64,000 nt of DNA from Malurus cyaneus samueli (lineage: Eukaryota; Chordata; Aves; Passeriformes; Maluridae). The notes under the pieces were generated by a model that had not been told where the DNA came from, did no database searches, and was given only the letters and a program-made list of their open reading frames with translations. Numbering within the stretch: the first letter of the stretch is position 1; the number at the start of each line of letters is the position of its first letter. The stretch lies in the NCBI GenBank assembly GCA_009741485.1, contig CM019230.1, forward strand, positions 9,664,230 to 9,728,229, read 5' to 3'. Both the position numbers and the translations under genes were made by a program. Positions 37,971 through 50,124 of the stretch are shown in pieces.

Positions 37971-40900
37971 TAAAGTCAATTTTTTTGGATGTGGATGTTA
38001 GCACTTTTCTAAATGGTAACCTTTAAACACAGTTGAAAATGATGCACCCCAAAACTACCAATAATTTTGGAACATCATGGCAAGAAAAGTTATTTTGGCC
38101 CTAATAAAACAGCATTTGATTCAGTTCTGCTGAAACCTGAGCGAGCAGCTCTGCTGAAATAAACCAAAATTAAACTTACTGAAGGAGCAGTTCTCCCTAG
38201 CCCAGGAGAAACAACGGGGAAAATGTTCTTGTCCTAAGTCACTCTTTAGCTTTTTCCTTTTCTTGTAAAACACATTACCCTAGGTGAGATCCTGAATATG
38301 ATACACCTAAGAGAGCAGTATTTTCCAAGTATCACATCTGACATGCTTTAGAGACACTAGATTGTCATTGTTCAGAACTTAGGTAAAGGTAAGCTACAAT
38401 TACCCATTAGCCAAGGACACTTGAGCAGATGGAGCCAGGGCCTAAGACGTGGAGCAGAGTCTGCCCCTGCTTCCCATGGCTCTGGACCTCTGTCCGAGTT
38501 CCTGTGTTTCAGCTCTAACATGGGTTTTCTTATTCAGTTGTTCCAATTTTGTGTGCAGCCAAGCTCAAAGCACACCCTAAACCTCAAACACACAAAGCCC
38601 TTTAACATATCCCTATCTATGCCACCATTAAAAAAAAGTCATCTGGAGAAAAACAGACCACTAGAATACTTGAGGTTGGATTCCCATTTACAAAGGTCTG
38701 GCTTTCACATGCAAACCTTTGGAATTTAATTACTTCAATTACATTACAACTATTGAGATAATTGATATTTCACAGAGAAGCTGAACAGTGAAACAATTTA
38801 ATAGTCCATTATGAGAACTTTAAAGGACCCAATCTTTTTGTTTGGTTCCCACGTACTGGGACATCCTGTAATTTTCTTGGCCAGGGTGGAGATTGTCAGG
38901 TTGTCAGAGGTTTTCTAAGTGTCACGTAAGACTGATGACTTGCAAAGCATGGCACATGAAACAGTTCAATTCAGCATCAAATGAGCTCACAGTAGGAATC
39001 CTGTCAACCCCAGAGCAGACACTGTAATACTCATTAATTACTAGATGAATGTTAACTATGTCATAATTAAGTCAGCACTGTTTTTAAGCAATATTGGAGT
39101 GAGACAAACTCTGGAGACTAATCTGGTTCCAAACAGAGCTGAGTCTACCCTGTGGCCTCCATGCCGTTCCCAACTGTTTGGGAACTCAGCTTAATTATTG
39201 CAAATCTCCCTCTTCTCTACAGAGTTTATAATTAAGTGAACATCAGACAAGGTTGTTCCCAACAGGAACACGTGAACCTGGTGCAGGGTTTGCAAAAGCA
39301 AAGCTCGCTGTCAGAGCAGAGTCATTGCTTGGGCAATGGGAGATAGCCAGCACCCAGGGACACCCTGGGGAACTCAGGGACACCAGGGACATCCAGCACC
39401 TTGGGATCTCTTGGTTCTTCCACAGCTTGCAAAAACCTGAGCACAGGCAGACTGACAGGAACTCAGATGTCTCAGCTTCTCTGCTATAGTTCATGAATTA
39501 TAGGACCACAAGTACCCAGCTGGCTTGTGGATATCAAACCCCTTGGCCAAATATTTAATTGTTGCAATTGAGCCATTTATGATCAATTCTTCTCTCCAAG
39601 TGTAAGAACCTGGGACAGATGCAGCAGGTATGTAGAAATCCCAGTAACTTGTCAGATCAGTCCTGTTTTATTTTGGAGGAAAATGAAGTAAACTAAGGAT
39701 AACAGGGCCCAGGTCTCCATAACTCTTTAAATCTTCTGTGCAAAATCAGAATATTTTCTTTTTGAGTTCCTATTCTTTAATCTCTTTGCACTGTCTCAAA
39801 TCATCTCAAAAGTTCCAGGATTGCAGAGAATCAGGTAGGTCCTAAAGCACCCATGGAGCTCAAGATAACAGGTTTGATCATTCCTCATGAATTTTAAGGT
39901 TAAGCTATTATTTCTTTCCTTACATTCTTCTTTGCGATTTATTTAAATAGTAATAGACCTCCTTTTTAATAAACAAGAACAAGCTGAGATTTTTATTTCA
40001 TTTTAATATCTAAGATAAAGCCAAAATGTCAACTGGCATTGAAGAAGGCAGAAAATGGTTCTTTCTTTCTGTAAATATATTTTTATCTAGTGAAATACTG
40101 AAGCTTTATAAACTCACTTTTCCTAGAACAAACAGGACACTAAATTCCACAGTCATTTGTCATCTGCTTGGATATTTAAGTGTTCAATAAATTTGGTAAG
40201 ACTTGGAAGTCATTGTGAGATGAGACTTCCAAAACTAGTGATTTGGGGTTTGCAAACTGCAGCAGCTGACAGTGTAATTTTCAGAATTACAAGAGCTAGA
40301 AGCACCCTGCTCCAAAGTTCTGCTCTTCACAGTATCAAGAAGGCCATGTGGCTCTAAATATTGATTAAAATGTCATGGTTTGTTCCTTCTAGAGAAATTT
40401 ATGATTAACTCATTTGCTGGACAGTTCAGATCTCAGGTCAGAGAGCAATGTCAGTGCAGGAGCCCAGTCCCTGGTCTAAGCCTTGGTTAGGAAGAGCCCT
40501 TAAGAGCAGGAGATTGGAAAATTATTTTTAGGGTGTAAGTCCTTGCAGGCCATGAGTTCTGACCACCGGTTAACACCTGAGGAGGAGAGCAGAGCATTCA
40601 GGCAGAAAAAGCTCCTTGTCCTCCCTATCCTGGGCCCACACCAATATTAGTGACATGTAACGAAAAGCTCCAGAGGCAAATGCCAGTTCCCCAACCTTCT
40701 CATGTCCCATAGAGAGTTCATACAACATATATTCAAGAAAGAGTAAGTACATGCAGCTGCTGAGTTATCAGTGCTCACATAACTCATTCTGAACAAACTC
40801 AGCAACCTGAGGCCTTCTCATCCACTAAAGGGCAAAAATGTTTGGTTTCTGTTTGACTATCTTGCGCTGAGGATGCCAGTCTCATAACCAGTGATTTGAA

Positions 40901-41451
40901 ATGTGCCTCTTTCATGCTGGCAATACCTTTCATCATCAAAGAGCTTTAAGCTGTTCAGTTGACACATGGAGCCACAGTGATGGTTTTACCCATAGATGAA
41001 TTATTTCAGCTGTCTGCCTTAAATGATGCACGACAGTTTGGGATGGTCCAATTGAAATTCTCAAAAAAAAAAATTCTGAAGACAAGTTTCTCCAGGGAAG
41101 AAAAAGACTTGAGCTACAGGAGGGCACAGGCTGGAGTACAGCATGTCGGTGGAAGCTCCAGCCTCAGAAGCAGAGCCAGCCATGTCCAGCCAGTCTGGGC
41201 AGGCAGGTGAACATGGATCTGTCCACACAAGTCAGGGCAAACATGTCACAGATTATCTACAGGGACTGCTGTATCCACATCACGTTCCTGTAAACACACT
41301 ACAGAGGAAAAACATGTGGTCTCTTCTTGCCCCTCTCATTGTTCTGTAAGGAACACTCAGTGCTTTCTCTCTGCACAAGGTTCTGCAAATCTCTTGGATC
41401 ACATTCAGGATCCAGACAGGACAAACACCTATTCACTTAACTCAATGAAAC

Positions 41452-41472
41452 AAAAAAAAAAAAAAAAAAAAA
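41452..41472 (+). repeat. Homopolymer A tract
   Basis: Twenty-one consecutive A residues in the COX10 last intron. No retroposed body is recognised upstream. Confidence 0.9.
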
Positions 41473-44400
41473 GGAACAGGAGCTAGCCTGTAGCATCAGT
41501 TCAAGAACAGACTTGCTCCTTCTGTCTTTGCTTTGGTGCTGCACATGTATAACTGGGAAGTAGCCAACCAGGCATTAAAATAAACATGGAATAGTTAAAT
41601 ATCAGCTCCAAAACAGATGTTGAAATCTTACTGCATTTCCCAAAGCTGGTGTTTACTGCCTTGGCAACCTAAGAATGCTGTTTTGCTTAAAGCACAATTT
41701 TAGTAATTCTTCTGCCTTGAATAATGTGAAGGAATTTTAAAATTATTTCCAGACCTTGGTAGCTCTAACTTATGAGAGGAAAGCACCGGCCTTTCGTCTC
41801 CAGGAAATGGGTACGAGTTTGGCTGCTGTAAGGAGGGGAAGGCTTTGGCAGTGTAAGCTCAGTGTCTTATTGGACCGTAGTCAGGAAACAACCACACACT
41901 GTTTTATTTGATAGTGCTCAACTGGCTCTCTTCCCTTAAAAGATGTTGAGCAAATTACTCCTCTTTAATCCAGACAAGGTAGATTAGAGCTCAGAGACTT
42001 GACTTGGTCCAGCTGTATCCACCTGCTTGTGAGCACCCAGGCTGCCTTTTCCACCTTTTCTGCAAGAAATTTTAACACAATCAGTCCAAACTCTTCACCA
42101 CAGTCCTACCTGAGTTTTACAGGATGCTACACTCACAAGGAATGTACAGGATACATCCCCAAAACCTTTATTTTTTAGTTTTTCTTTTGTGCTCGTTCGT
42201 AAGTTTAACACAGTAGTCTTCCCAGGAGATTTCTAACTATGGGCAATTAATTGGGGCAAAGAAAGAAAGATTTCAAAATCTTGTCAAAGCCTAGCTGCCC
42301 ACTGCAGGTTCCATGTAATCTCATAGGATTATTTGGGGGAATTGGTACAAAGATTTAGAGTGGTTTGGAGAGTCATGGCCAGAACACACTGTGGTGCCCC
42401 GATCCATTAGGATTGGTTTGTTCATCTCTTAGTTGCATTTTCTGTTTGTGAAGGAGAGCTGGAAGGTACAATCATTACTTTCTGTGCTTCAGCTTGCTTT
42501 GGTGATGGCAAATGACTGTTAAATCAACTGACCTCCAGTTACTACTGTTCAAGATACTGTCCTGATACCATCCCTCCTGAGGAGAAACATTACCAGCTAC
42601 TTAATTCTTCCCACTGTCTTTAAAATGAGGAACAGGATTAGCTCTTCAAAATTTACATCCTATTTTGAAATTATGAAGCCTTCTCAAATGCATAAACATT
42701 TGGGAATTACCAAGTCGCTAACCTTAACCAAACTGATGCAATTCCCCTCTATTTTGCCCACATTAGCACCACAGCAAAACAGCAACAAGCACTTCTGCTT
42801 CCACTGGAAAACAAAAGCAGATACTACCGCTTGCGCTGGATGCCGCAGGAGCAGCAAAGCAGCCTTGAGGGAAAAAAGGGAAAGTGTCACTTGTGAAGCT
42901 GTGCACAAGGCCCCTGGGCTGGGACAATGGTCCCGGCTGTCAGTGCGGGACTGACATTGTGCCCCTCCAAGGCTACACCGTCATGGAAACCAAGGGCAAG
43001 GAAGAAAACACTGGAAAACTCAAAAGCTTCATGGTCATGGATTTCAACAGCTGTTTCTTTTGAAAGATGGCACAAAAGGCCTGTGGAGCATCTAGGGGCT
43101 GTGATAGACTCCTCTGAGGCAGAACTAAAAAGGAAGGGAATGTTGGCCATGTGTTTGGCTTGTCTGCAAAACAAAAGGATGATCCTCAGTGTCCACCAGG
43201 AATAGGAAATGAAGTTGGCTGTGGGGTTTTTCACCTCAAGTGTTCCTGGCTTCTGCCTTTAACAGAAGGAAGCCAGATGTCTTCAGGTATGCTCGCCACA
43301 TGGAGAAAATCTGTGTGTGTACAGATACACACAGGCATGCACACTCCTTGTGTGACACACAACAGTTTATTGCAGCCAAAAGTCTCACGGGGCATCACCT
43401 TTCATTACACAGGCAAGGCTAAAATAGCAACAACCCCATACATGACTCGCCTTAGCTAATTCCAGCAACAGATGCCACAAAAGAAGAGCCTGTTGGGTAA
43501 GATGAAAATATAGTCTTCTGCAAATATGTTTAGGAAGTATTTACCAAAGGATTAGACTCAGCAGAGGATTGCACACCTGCAGAGCCATGCAGGGGCTCCT
43601 CATAAGTCACCTTTTCCAGGTCCTGGCAGGACTCAAACTAGCCCTCCTGCAGATCCCCCTGTCTGATTTCCCTGTGGGTGTTGTGTCTCACACCCAGGGC
43701 TGTCCCATCAGTCACACACGGGATAGAGAACTGGGCTGCCTTTGAACTCATGGGGTCAGTCCCCAGGTGCCCCAGCAGTGGAATTGCCATTTCTTTTGTC
43801 TCTTATTAGGATGGAAAGGGAGAAAAAAATAGCCCACTGGCTTTTGTCCTAAATTCAGACCAGCTGCTCACTGGTATTGTCCCTCTGCCTCATTTTTTAC
43901 AGTTTTTACCCCCACAAAGCACACTCCTGGGCCTCCAGCTCCCTGTCTCATATGTCAGTGACATGAGTATCTCTCTTTCCTCTGAACAGACCACAAATTC
44001 TGCTGTCTTTCATCTGGGAAGTGAAATCCTGAAAAGCTGAGTTTACCAGTGGGAGTTTACAGCCAGAGCCTCCCTCCTCTGCTCTGATGGCAGGACCCTG
44101 GGACCCTGCTCTGGCGGCTGGCTCCCAGATCTGCACCCATATCAAGGGGATTTGAAAGCTCCAAATGCTTAACTGGAAGGGACACAAAGAGCTCCAAGCT
44201 TATTTTGCATGCAATTAAGCTGTTGTTTTGCTCTCCATCCTACTGGTAGACAAGTGCTACACCAGAGAAGGTATGAAAGACTCCAGCCACTGACAGGTTG
44301 GGCACAGGCCCCCCCCTTTCCTATTCTTTTTTTGTTACTGAAACCATCCGTCTGCCAAATGTCACTAGCTGATAAGAAATGCCCGTTTTTAAATCCCCTT

Positions 44401-44969
44401 TTGTAAATAGATGCTGGCTGATATAATTAATGTCTACCATATAACACAATTTGAATTACAAAGTAAAGGCAATTTAAAAATCAGCCTCCACATGATTACA
44501 ATTGATACTGAGTCTATAAATTCCATAGCCCCAGGAATTATTTAAATTTCTGAAAATGAATGAAAATCAGTACAAGATGTCTTTCAGGAAAACGAGAGCA
44601 GGAGTAGAGCATCTGAGATAACTAAACAGTCTCTTGAGATAAACATTCTTTGGTGCAGTAATACCCATGGCTCCTGGGCCACCACGGCTCTGCAATGTCT
44701 GCTGCACTGTCAGGGCCCTTATCTGCTCTGCCACTGCCACTACTCAGAACAAATCCTTTATGTCGATAAGCATATTAGCTTGAGGAGCTCTGTTTGTCAC
44801 TTCCATCTCACTGGGTGGTTTGTATGAACTCCATGGCACCAAATTGCTCCGCTCCCCGACACCGATCCTGCTCACGGCAGCATCCTGCCTTCAGCGCCTG
44901 AGCACAGCACGCTCAGTGGAGGAAGCACAAAAGTTCTTGTGACCCCAACATGAGAACAACACAGAAATG

Positions 44970-45425
44970 TTGGGGCAAGTCCAAGGCAGCCCACAAAGTT
45001 GCTAAGTGAACTGAAGCATCTCTGCCATGGGAACAGGCTGAGAATTGGGGCTGTTCACACTGGAGAAGAGAAGTCTGTGTGGAGACCTCACAGACCTTCC
45101 AGCATCTGAAGGGGCTATAAGGAAGCTGGAGAATGACTCTGCATCAGGAACTGTAGTGATAGGACAAGGGGGAATGGGTTCAAACTAAGAGAGGGGAAAT
45201 TTCAGTTTGATTAGGAAGAAATTCTTAGTTGTGAGGGTGGTGAGACTCTGGGCACAGATTGCCCAGAGAAGCTGTGGGTGTCCCATCCCTGAAGGTGTCC
45301 AAGGCCAGGCTGAATGGGGCTTGGAGGAACTTGGTTCAATGGAAGGTGTCAATGCCCATAGCAGAGATTGGAACAAGATAAAATTCATGGTCCCTTCCAA
45401 TCCAAGCCATTCTATGATTCTATGA
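44970..45425 (+). mobile_element. CR1 LINE 3' fragment, one of the longest in the window
   Basis: Landmarks in order are 'GAGAATTGGGGCTGTTCACA', 'CTGGAGAAGAGAAG', 'GTAGTGATAGGACAAGGGGG', 'GGAAGAAATTCTTAGTTGTG', 'TGTCCAAGGCCAGGCTGAAT', and the full tail 'ATTCTATGATTCTATGA'. The well-preserved doubled tail marks a comparatively young copy. Plus orientation, opposite to COX10. Confidence 0.95.
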
Positions 45426-45854
45426 AAAGGTGTAAAGCAAAATATTGGCTGTGGCATTTGGAGACATTTACTCCAGATTGTTTTTCTGTCAGCTAGGAAT
45501 AACAAGTTTAAATGGACATTAGTCTGGGGAGAAGGAACAGCAGCACAAGGCAAATTTAAAACATGTATGCACTGTGCCTCTTACAAGCCAAAATAAACAG
45601 CTCTGTTTCTTCCCAAGGATCTCTGTGCACAAGCTCAGCAGCATTGTGGCACAGCCAGAAGCTCTCCTGCATGTGGATCCCATGCAGGAGGAGGATCTGG
45701 TATAGAACAGGATACACTGCCAAGTTTGACCTCCTCTTCCTGTCTCTCCAGTATCACTTCAGGCTTTAAGTGAATGTCATTCTTTTCCTGCTAGTCCTTC
45801 CCTTGTAAAATAATTTACAAATTATATTATTACCCAAATAATTCGGTGTCTTGA

Positions 45855-45978
45855 TTTATTAGAAAAACAAATCTCTTCAGAAACAAATAGTCCTACAAAG
45901 GAGCAATGAAATCTGCTTTATTAGAAAAACAAATCTCTTCAGAAACAAATAGTCCTATGAAGGAGCAATGAAATCTGC
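45855..45978. repeat. Tandem duplication of a 62-bp unit
   Basis: Two adjacent copies, 45855-45916 and 45917-45978, start TTTATTAGAAAAACAAATCT and differ at only two positions (CTACAAAGG versus CTATGAAGG). A TTT follows the second copy. The near identity suggests a recent duplication inside the intron. Confidence 0.95.
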
Positions 45979-46435
45979 TTTCAAGGAAGCAAGCTTGCGT
46001 ATTACTGCAAATCACAGGCTGGCAGTTAAGTTCTGCATAATTACCCCAGATATGTGGCAGTGACATCCATGTGGTAAATCACACTTATCATGCACTTTTG
46101 ACCGTCTCACCTGCACTCACTCCCCCAGTGAGGAAATGTGAACAGTCCCCATCTTTCATCAGTTTCAAACAGCTGCCATTAAAAAAACACAAAACCCCCA
46201 AACCCACAACAAAGAATTCCACATCTTCTCAGAGATAACCTTATCTTTTGCCTTTGAAATGGGAGGTTTTCCCTAAATTACATTGGCACAAAATCCAGGG
46301 TTGGGGGTGGAATGCTCAATCAGACTTAAGAGAATATAACTGAAGTTACCTATCAGGGCAGAAATGGAAGCAAACATTCCTCGGAAATACCATGAGATCT
46401 GCAAAGATGTATAGCATAAGGAAACGCTCAGAGGG

Positions 46436-46625
46436 CAGTGAAGCCCAGGCACAGGGTGCTCAGAGAGGCTGTGGCTGCCCTATCCATGGAAGTGTCCAAG
46501 GCCAGGCTTCGACGGGGCTTGGAGGAACCCGGTCTAGTGGAAGGCATCTCTACCCATGGCGGGCGTTGGGACAAGATGATCCTTAAGGCTCCTTATGAAC
46601 CCAAGTCATTCAAAGATTCTATGAT
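46436..46625 (+). mobile_element. CR1 LINE 3' fragment
   Basis: Landmarks are 'CTCAGAGAGGCTGTGGCTGC', 'GTGTCCAAGGCCAGGCTTCG', 'AACCCGGTCTAGTGGAAGGC' and a diverged tail 'AAAGATTCTATGATC'. Plus orientation, in the COX10 last intron. Confidence 0.92.
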
Positions 46626-48256
46626 CATTCTATAAATAAATTCTATAAATAAAGTGTCTTAATCACTGGAAATATGAGGGTCACAGATTTCTATCTGCAA
46701 ATACGCAGTATTTGTTTCTTGTGCAAGAAACCGCCAAGGTATTAATCTTTGAGCTAAGAAAATTACAAACAAAATGAAGTCAAATTAAAACAAGGCTGCT
46801 CCAGTCAAAGATACTTTGTTACTAGTTCTGGAACTGGAAATGAGGAACCATCTTCAACTCTAAGGAATCAACTCCAACTGCCTCTAAGTACAAGATGATA
46901 TGACAGCATCCATGTCATGAAATTCCTGAAGGGAGCAGACATGGCAGTCCAAGGGCACCACAAAACACTAACATTTGGCTCCCCTGAAATGGTAATGAAA
47001 GGGTTACACCTAAATATTGTTTTCGCTATAACCAGCAACATGTACAACAATGTGGCTGCTGTAAGAAGATTACAAGGAGAGAAAATCCACAGGAAAATAC
47101 AAACTCAAGAAACCACCACTTCAGCAGTGAGCACCTTCCTTCTCATTAGTTTCCTGCCTCCCTTCCTCCACATTCCTCTTTGTTATTGAGTAGAATGATT
47201 TTTTTTAAAAATGAGGTGCAAAGGCATTTTCACACCTCCATCTAAAACGAGCTTAGGTCTCGGCACTAATTACACATTATTAATGAGTTGAACCACTGAG
47301 ACCAGGCTGGTTAGGGAAGGAACACAGGTCTGCACATTGTGCATGGATGCACAGGGATGCATGCTGTACTCTGTCTGCATGGATACCTTGCAGCCAGGGG
47401 TTGAACCCTATTATTTGCAAAAGTAGAATGTTTAACACTAAAAATCACAGCCTACAGTACTATCCTTTTCTTCTAGTTATTTCTTTTCTCTGTAAAAGTG
47501 CTTGTAGGGTTTGTGTTGGATTTTTCTTTCATTTAATACTAAAATACACTAAAATATTACATTCCAATCCCCATTTTCAGGACTCTCAACAGGTGCGCTT
47601 CATTACAAACAACACTGTCAGCTCAGTAATATTTCTTTCTCTATTAATCAAGCTGCCTGGCTTCCCTGACACAGACTGGGAGGTGATAATAAAACGTTTT
47701 AGCTACCCACAACATACTGGTTATGTACAAGATTATCATGTTCTCACAAAGTCTGCTTGGATGGTTTGAAGTTGTCATCTTCCACTGGTGGCATCATTGC
47801 CAGGGACCATCCCCTCTATAGCAGAGCTGGCACAGGGATACATAACCATACTTTAGCTGCAAATTAGAGAGGAAGAGCTTATTCGGGCACCAGTGGGGTT
47901 CCCTGCTACCCTCTCTACTGCTGTATAGAGAAAGCTTTGCTCTTTGCAGAATAGGTCTCGAAGAGCAAGTTGACAAACTAAAGATAATGATAATCAGTGC
48001 CAGTTTAACATGCTGGGATTTCACTGGCCTCTACAGCAAGGGCTTTTGGAGACATGCAGCTCTGAACTCTGACTCCTCAAGGTTGAACTGTGCAGGTGAA
48101 GCACAGGCACATGAGAGTTATCCTCAGACACCAACTCTGCAATAAAGTGGCAAAACCAACACAGAAATTCCTAAACAATATGAGATCTAAGGTCTAAGTA
48201 CCTACAGCCAGAATGACAAAGGTCTTAAACATATACATTTTGTTTTTAATTAGTTC

Positions 48257-48715
48257 TATAGAATCACAGAATTGTTAAGGCTGGAAATGTCCCTTCATCC
48301 ATCACCCTAGCACCACCACTATGTTCACCATTAAACCACATCCTCAAATACCATATCCACACATTTTTTGAGCATTTCCAGGAATGGTGATTCCACCACT
48401 GCCCTGGGCAGTCTGTTCCAACCCCTGACCACCCATTCTGTGAAGAAATTTTTTCCCTAATATCCAGTCCAATCTTCCCCAAGCACAATTCAAGGCTGTT
48501 TCCTCTCATCCTGTCCCTTGCTCCCTGGGAGCAGAACCCAGCCCCACTTGGCTGCCCCTCCTGTCAGGGAGTTGTGGAAAGTCAGAAGGTCCCCCTGGAG
48601 TCTCCTTTTCTTCAGGCTGAGTCCCTCCAGTTCCCTCAGTCACTGCTGGTGCTCCAAACCCTTCCTCAGCTCCATTCCCTTCCCTGGACATGCTCCAGCT
48701 CCTCAAAGCCTTTTT
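48257..48715 (-). mobile_element. CR1 LINE 3' fragment, a third subfamily
   Basis: On the plus strand it runs from the reversed tail 'ATAGAATCACAGAATTGTTA' through 'ACCACATCCTCAAATACCAT', 'AATGGTGATTCCACCACTGC', 'CTGGGCAGTCTGTTCCAACC', 'GTGAAGAAATTTTTTCCCTA' and 'CCTTTTCTTCAGGCTGAGTC'. The block between tail and body differs from the other copies, so it belongs to another CR1 subfamily. Same orientation as COX10. Confidence 0.9.
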
Positions 48716-49673
48716 TTTCATGTTCCCTTTTCTCTTCTAAAGTACAGAGCTGTTAATGATATCTGTTATGCACTCCTTAACACAAGACACTATACATGCT
48801 ATTACTTATCATTTCCAGGTCTAAGTAACTTTCAGAGAAGCAAGTAATTGCATAGAAACAGCACACATTGAAAAAAAACCCACAACTTCTATCCTTGCTC
48901 TGGGTTAGATATGTATAGGAACATGTGGACACAAAGCCAACTCAGACTGACTTTTATTAAGAAGTGCATAAAGAACAGATTTTGCACAAATTCTGACAAT
49001 TTCTTGTTAAAAGCCTTGTTGTTGAAAGTATTATTCAAGCCTTAAATATATCCCCCTGTGGGATATGTGTGTGCTAAACCAATTCTTAACAGACCTATTA
49101 ATTGCACTTAATTAGTTGCTTCAGACTGTAAGTTTGTGGAGCCACTTTGATTCTTAAGTTTCTAGCTGGCAGGAGAAACAAGACCTGATTGTGTCAGAGC
49201 TGAGCTGCTGAAGAGATCAGTGTTTTACAAGTGATGTAAAAATGGTTCACAGCTACTAAAATAGAAATCTTCGTTTGCTTTTCAAGGAAGGGGGAAGGAA
49301 CATTTATAACGTAGAGTTTAGCAATGGGTAATTAAGAAATACACCAATAAATTAATTTTCCCAGGATATTTGCTGGCTTGTGGAAAGACAGTAAAACACA
49401 TCTGGGAATTTTCCAGCTGAAAGTTCCCTGCAAGTTAGGTCTTACTGGGTATAGTTTTAACCCTGAACACAGTTTTAATACTGAAATTATGTAACATTTT
49501 CTTCCATGTGAACACCAAAGATGCTATTTTTCTTCTGGATATTTTTTTTTCTAGATGGTCAAAACATATATTCAATAGGACATACTGCTTTATCACCTCA
49601 GGTTTGCCCTGAAATGCCCCTGTAAGGAGAATGTTACCAGAATTAGCTGCTTTCGGAGCCCTACCACTGCATT

Positions 49674-49790
49674 GTAGAATGGTTTGGATTGGAAAGGACC
49701 TTAAGGATCATCTCTTTCCACCCTCTGCCATGGGCAGAGACACCTTCAACTAAACCAGGCTGCTATAAGCCCTGTCCAACCTGGCCTGGT
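49674..49790 (-). mobile_element. CR1 LINE tail fragment close to a COX10 donor
   Basis: The plus strand reads 'TAGAATGGTTTGGATTGGAA', 'TCTGCCATGGGCAGAGACAC', then 'GTCCAACCTGGCCTGG', the reversed CR1 end. It lies about 100 bp into the intron from the GTGAGT donor of the penultimate exon. Confidence 0.9.
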
Positions 49791-49891
49791 CAGGTCAACA
49801 AGCAAAAAGAACAAAGTTTACTGCCTTTTGAGTAGTTTTTCTCTAGCTACCCTGACAACCACTTGCCCTGATAGAAGGGTTTTATACTCAC

Positions 49892-50124
49892 CAGCATCCA
49901 GACTACCAGTAGCCGCAGTCCAGCCCATGACGGGGGGAATGGCCCCAACAACAGCTCCCACCCATGTGTTGGCAATGCTCATCCTCTTGAGGGGTGTGTA
50001 GCAGCATGTGTAGAGGAAGATGTTGAGGGCTCCCAGGGCACCGGTGAGAGGGTTCACTGCCAGCGTGAGCAGGACAATTCCTGGGATTCCACAGCAGGCA
50101 GCAAAGCAGACGGCGAGCAGAGGG
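49892..50124 (-). CDS. COX10: COX10 penultimate coding exon
   Basis: The 233-base exon encodes a middle part of the heme farnesyltransferase. It begins with one base completing a codon (likely Ser) after the acceptor CCCCACAG and carries 77 full codons. It ends with one base of a Gly codon before a consensus GTGAGT donor. It reads [19 protein letters not shown] as one membrane helix, then [20 protein letters not shown] and [20 protein letters not shown] and finally [16 protein letters not shown]. These match the transmembrane core of mammalian COX10 nearly residue for residue as I recall it. The first Asp-rich substrate-binding motif of the family lies in an earlier exon outside the window. 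Confidence 0.97.

Larger units (their letters stand above)
36043..49891 (-). other. COX10: COX10 last intron
   Basis: The interval runs from a GTGAGT donor (after 49892) to a CTGCAG acceptor (before 36042). The flanking codons join in phase as G|GT (Gly). It is 13.8 kb long. It holds five CR1 fragments (two plus, three minus), a 9-bp minisatellite near the acceptor, a 62-bp tandem duplication and an A-run at 41452-41472. No other gene was recognised inside it. Confidence 0.95.

Noticed and set aside
47347..47769. 140-residue open frame in the COX10 last intron
   Set aside because: No similarity I recognise, no conserved motif, and AT-rich intron composition.
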